Assembly (NCBI GenBank): GCA_905193585.1
Contig: CAJJPG010000013.1
Span: 1-25,732, forward strand
Direction of reading: 5' to 3'
Source: an uncultured Oscillospiraceae bacterium
GTDB lineage: Bacteria > Bacillota > Clostridia > Oscillospirales > Acutalibacteraceae
Length of the DNA: 25,732 bases
Positions 22,790 to 25,732 of this stretch are shown piece by piece. The notes under the pieces are model-generated. The model made no database searches. It was given only the letters and a program-made list of their open reading frames with translations, and was not told the origin of the DNA. Position 1 is the first letter of the stretch. The number at the start of each line of letters is the position of its first letter. A program made the position numbers and the translations under genes.

Positions 22790-23779
22790 ATGGAAAAATA
22801 TGTTTCTAAGCTCAGCGAGTTTGATACGCAGAACGCAATAGCGCTTGTTAAGGAAAAGTTTTCCTCTGAGCTTTGCGCCTCGCTTGATTTATCCCGCGTT
22901 TCAGCGCCGCTTTTCGTAAAGCGCGGCAGCGGAATAAACGACGATTTAAACGGCGTTGAGCGCCCCGTTGATTTTGATATTAAGGAAACGGGCGAAATAG
23001 CCGAGGTTGTTCACAGCCTTGCTAAGTGGAAGCGTATGGCGCTTATGCGCTACGGCTTTCCGATACATACGGGGCTTTACACCGATATGAACGCCATTCG
23101 CCGCGATGAAATATGCGATAATATTCATTCGATATACGTTGACCAGTGGGATTGGGAAAAGGTTATAACCGCGGAGGACAGAAACGAGGAATATTTAAAG
23201 GCGACAGTCAGGAGTATTTACGGCGCGATATTGCGCACGGCGGAGGCAGTTAAGGAAAAATATCCGGTGCTTGATACAAAGCTGCCCGATTTTATAAGCT
23301 TTGTATCAACCTACGAGCTTGAAGAAAAACACCCCGATATGACACCTAAGGAGCGCGAAAACGCCGCCGCAAAGGAATACGGCGCGGTTTTCGTTATGAA
23401 AATAGGCGGCAGGCTTAAAAACGGCGAAAAGCACGACGGCAGAGCGCCCGATTATGACGACTGGAGCTTAAACGGCGATATTATAGTTTACAACCCCGTG
23501 CTTGACAGTGCGTTTGAAATTTCCTCAATGGGCATACGCGTTGACAGGGAAAGTCTTATTTCTCAGCTGAAAGCCGAAAACGCCGAGGATAGGCTGAAAT
23601 ACGAGTTCCACACGCTTTTAATGAACGGCTCGCTGCCGCTCACAATAGGCGGCGGTATAGGGCAATCGCGGCTTTGTATGTACCTTTTGCAAAAGGCGCA
23701 TATAGGCGAGGTTCAGGTTTCAATCTGGCCCGAAAGAGAAGTTAAAAAATGCAAAGCTGCGGGCATAGCCCTGCTTTAA
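22790..23779 (+). CDS. asnA: Aspartate-ammonia ligase (asparagine synthetase A)
   Basis: It makes asparagine from aspartate, ammonia and ATP, independent of glutamine. At 329 aa it is about the length of E. coli AsnA (330). Family blocks span the protein: VSAPLFV near the N-terminus, GINDDLNGVERPVDFD, HSLAKWKRMAL, the YTDMNAIRRDE and VDQWDWEKVI stretches, and the C-terminal LPLTIGGGIGQSR. The fold is that of class II synthetases, to which AsnA is related. AAGGGGG lies about 9 nt before the start. It begins 18 nt after asnS and is therefore under the same Asn T-box, joining synthesis and charging of one amino acid. Confidence 0.96.
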   Translation: MEKYVSKLSEFDTQNAIALVKEKFSSELCASLDLSRVSAPLFVKRGSGINDDLNGVERPVDFDIKETGEIAEVVHSLAKWKRMALMRYGFPIHTGLYTDMNAIRRDEICDNIHSIYVDQWDWEKVITAEDRNEEYLKATVRSIYGAILRTAEAVKEKYPVLDTKLPDFISFVSTYELEEKHPDMTPKERENAAAKEYGAVFVMKIGGRLKNGEKHDGRAPDYDDWSLNGDIIVYNPVLDSAFEISSMGIRVDRESLISQLKAENAEDRLKYEFHTLLMNGSLPLTIGGGIGQSRLCMYLLQKAHIGEVQVSIWPEREVKKCKAAGIALL

Positions 23780-23801
23780 AATACAAGAGGAGTGAAATTG
23801 A

Positions 23802-25655
23802 ATGAAAAACAGATACCTGGTTTTTATAACCTCTGTTCTGTTTGACTTTTTTGCGGCTGTAGTTTCTATTTTTATTTCCTTTAAGCTTATAGGGGTTCCC
23901 GAAGTGCCCAAGGGCGGGAATATATTTGTTTTCTCGCTTTTAATATGGCCTATGTTAATGGTGCTTTCGTTTTACATTTTCAAAACCTACAGCGTTTTGT
24001 GGCGTTTTTCGCGAATTTCCGACCTTTTAAGAATATTTATCGGAATGGTGGTGGCATTGGGCGCTTTGTTCATTTGCCAGATGGCGGTTTACGGCAAGGC
24101 GATTTCCGCCCCGGCAATGCTGCTTACCTTTTTCCTTGCGTTCTTTCTTACCGTGGGTTTCAGGCTGTGCATGAAGGATATTATCCTGCGTGTAAGCAGT
24201 CGCGAAACCGATGAAAAAACCTCTGCCGATAAATTAGAGGGCAATATTATGATAATAGGCGCGGGCTGCGCCGCCTCTATGATTATAAACGAATTGCGGG
24301 ATAATAAGGTCAATAGCTGCAAATTCAAGTGCGCAATAGACGATGACCCCGCAAAGAAAAACACCTATATATTAGGCATTAAGGTTTACGGCGACCGAAA
24401 CAGCATAATAGAGGCTGCCGAAAAATTTCAGATTGATACAATTCTTTTTGCTATTCCCAGCTGCAACAATAAGGAAAAGGGAGAAATACTCAACATCTGC
24501 AAGGAAACGGGCTGCGAGCTTAAAATAGTGCCGTCCATTTATCAGATGATGAACAGCGACGAAAAGGGTATTTCCAAGAAAATACGCAAGGTTCAGATAG
24601 AAGACCTTTTGGGAAGAGAGCCCATAAGCCTTGATATTAACCGCATAATCGATTATGTTGCGGGGCGCACCGTTTTGATAACTGGTGGCGGCGGCACAAT
24701 AGGCAGCGAGCTTTGCCGCCAGATAGCCGAGCACGACCCTAAGCGCCTTGTTATATTTGATATTTACGAAAACAACGCCTATGATATTCAGAATGAATTA
24801 AGGCGCAAATACCCCGAGCTTGACCTTGTAACGCTTATAGGCTCGGTGCGGGACAGCAAGCGCCTGGAAAGCGTATTTAAAACCTACCGCCCCGATATTG
24901 TGTACCACGCGGCGGCGCATAAGCACGTTCCGCTTATGGAGGACAGCCCCAACGAGGCTATTAAAAACAACGTTTTCGGAACGCTCAAAACCGCACAGTG
25001 CGCCGATAAATACGGCGTGAAAAAATTCGTGCTTATTTCAACCGATAAGGCGGTAAACCCCACCAATATTATGGGCGCGAGCAAGCGTATGTGCGAAATG
25101 ATAATTCAATCCTACAACAAGCGCTCCGAAACCGAGTTTGTGGCGGTGCGTTTCGGCAATGTTTTGGGCAGCAACGGCAGCGTAATTCCGCTTTTCAAAA
25201 AGCAGATTGAGGCGGGCGGCCCCGTAACCGTTACCGACCCCGATATTATACGCTATTTTATGACTATTCCCGAGGCGGTCACCCTTGTTTTGCAGGCGGG
25301 TGCGTCGGCAAAGGGCGGCGAAATATTCGTGCTGGATATGGGCAAACCGGTTAAAATTTTAACCCTTGCAGAAAACCTTATAAGGCTTTCGGGCTTTACA
25401 CCGCATAAGGATATTAAAATCGAGTTTATAGGTCTGCGCCCGGGAGAAAAGCTGTATGAGGAAATGCTTATGGCGGAAGAGGGGCTTAAAGAAACCGAAA
25501 ATAAGCTGATACATATAGGTCAGCCGATAGAGTTTGACGAGAACGAGTTCTTTGCGGCGCTGGATAATCTGCGCAAGGCTATGTATGACGATTCGGTGGA
25601 TATGCGCGCTATCGTTTCCGGAATAGTACCGACGTATCATTATAATAAGACTTAA
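23802..25655 (+). CDS. Membrane-bound nucleotide-sugar 4,6-dehydratase (CapD/WbpM-like)
   Basis: This is an inner-membrane enzyme of the polysaccharide-biosynthesis SDR family, which act as UDP-GlcNAc 4,6-dehydratases for capsule, exopolysaccharide or glycan sugars. Four hydrophobic helices lie at about 7-29, 43-64, 73-95 and 100-121. A first Rossmann-like domain (MIIGAGCAASMI) follows, then the catalytic SDR domain with the NAD(P) loop TGGGGTIGSE near 293. The catalytic trio is Ser413, Met424 and Lys428 (ISTDKAVNPTNIMGASKR), the MxxxK variant in place of YxxxK that is typical of this long family. At 617 aa it is full length. GAGGAG precedes the start by about 10 nt. It lies 22 nt after asnA, so it is likely co-transcribed with the asparagine genes. 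The exact substrate is not established. Confidence 0.9.
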   Translation: MKNRYLVFITSVLFDFFAAVVSIFISFKLIGVPEVPKGGNIFVFSLLIWPMLMVLSFYIFKTYSVLWRFSRISDLLRIFIGMVVALGALFICQMAVYGKAISAPAMLLTFFLAFFLTVGFRLCMKDIILRVSSRETDEKTSADKLEGNIMIIGAGCAASMIINELRDNKVNSCKFKCAIDDDPAKKNTYILGIKVYGDRNSIIEAAEKFQIDTILFAIPSCNNKEKGEILNICKETGCELKIVPSIYQMMNSDEKGISKKIRKVQIEDLLGREPISLDINRIIDYVAGRTVLITGGGGTIGSELCRQIAEHDPKRLVIFDIYENNAYDIQNELRRKYPELDLVTLIGSVRDSKRLESVFKTYRPDIVYHAAAHKHVPLMEDSPNEAIKNNVFGTLKTAQCADKYGVKKFVLISTDKAVNPTNIMGASKRMCEMIIQSYNKRSETEFVAVRFGNVLGSNGSVIPLFKKQIEAGGPVTVTDPDIIRYFMTIPEAVTLVLQAGASAKGGEIFVLDMGKPVKILTLAENLIRLSGFTPHKDIKIEFIGLRPGEKLYEEMLMAEEGLKETENKLIHIGQPIEFDENEFFAALDNLRKAMYDDSVDMRAIVSGIVPTYHYNKT

Positions 25656-25697
25656 AAGAAAAAATCCTGTCGAAAGGCCAATGTCATTAAGTTAAGA

Positions 25698-25732
25698 AAA
25701 ATCGAACTTCACAAAATGTGAGGTTCGATTTT
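25698..25732 (+). terminator. Intrinsic terminator after the asnS-asnA-dehydratase operon
   Basis: A 16-bp stem (25698-25713 with 25717-25732, one G-T pair) with an AAA loop ends in TTTT at the window edge. The stem begins with AAAA, so it could also act from the other strand. The T-run may continue beyond the window. Confidence 0.8.

Noticed and set aside
1..25732. CRISPR arrays, mobile elements, tRNA or rRNA genes, defence or secretion systems
   Set aside because: No direct-repeat arrays, transposase or integrase signatures, cloverleaf-like sequence or defence gene families were seen on either strand.

Overview
The window looks like chromosomal housekeeping DNA from a strictly anaerobic, low-to-mid GC Firmicute of class Clostridia, probably an Oscillospiraceae/Ruminococcaceae-type gut bacterium. 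The evidence is a class III (glycyl-radical) ribonucleotide reductase with its activase, a T-box leader, an ammonia-dependent AsnA, a PadR/DUF1700/DUF4097 envelope operon, DUF1934 (YwiB) next to argS, the lon-ysxC pair, and near-consensus sigma-A promoters with AGGAGG-type ribosome sites. No tRNA, rRNA, CRISPR array, insertion sequence, phage gene or integration scar was seen. The species assignment is inference.

Layout. (1) 1-7538, minus strand: rpoB and rpoC (rpoC runs off the left edge), read from their own strong promoter with a leader of about 130 nt. (2) 7594-11004, plus strand: nrdD, nrdG and dut, an anaerobic dNTP supply operon divergent from rpoBC and closed by a clear intrinsic terminator. 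(3) 11012-12939, minus strand: padR, DUF1700 and DUF4097, coupled by overlapping stop/start codons and read from a promoter whose -10 lies in an imperfect palindrome. (4) 13030-21083, plus strand: a long tight run of murI, DUF1934, argS, pncB, a small lipoprotein gene, lon and ysxC. (5) 21091-25732, plus strand: an exact-consensus promoter, an asparagine T-box leader, asnS, asnA and a membrane nucleotide-sugar 4,6-dehydratase, ending at a hairpin terminator on the right edge.

How it works together. Groups 1 and 2 supply RNA polymerase and deoxynucleotides. Group 4 mixes wall precursor supply (D-glutamate), arginine charging, NAD salvage, protein quality control and ribosome assembly. Group 5 is the best regulatory story: the T-box carries an AAC specifier and a UGGC bulge that both fit tRNA-Asn, and it precedes both the enzyme that charges tRNA-Asn and the enzyme that makes asparagine. 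A surface-polysaccharide gene then follows with only a 22-nt gap.

I found no convincing undescribed system. The most useful second looks are the T-box operon that includes a polysaccharide gene, the PadR palindrome over its own promoter, the detached rpoBC promoter and leader, the unusual residues in RpoB (rifampicin pocket) and MurI (after the first catalytic Cys), and an unassigned lipoprotein between pncB and lon.
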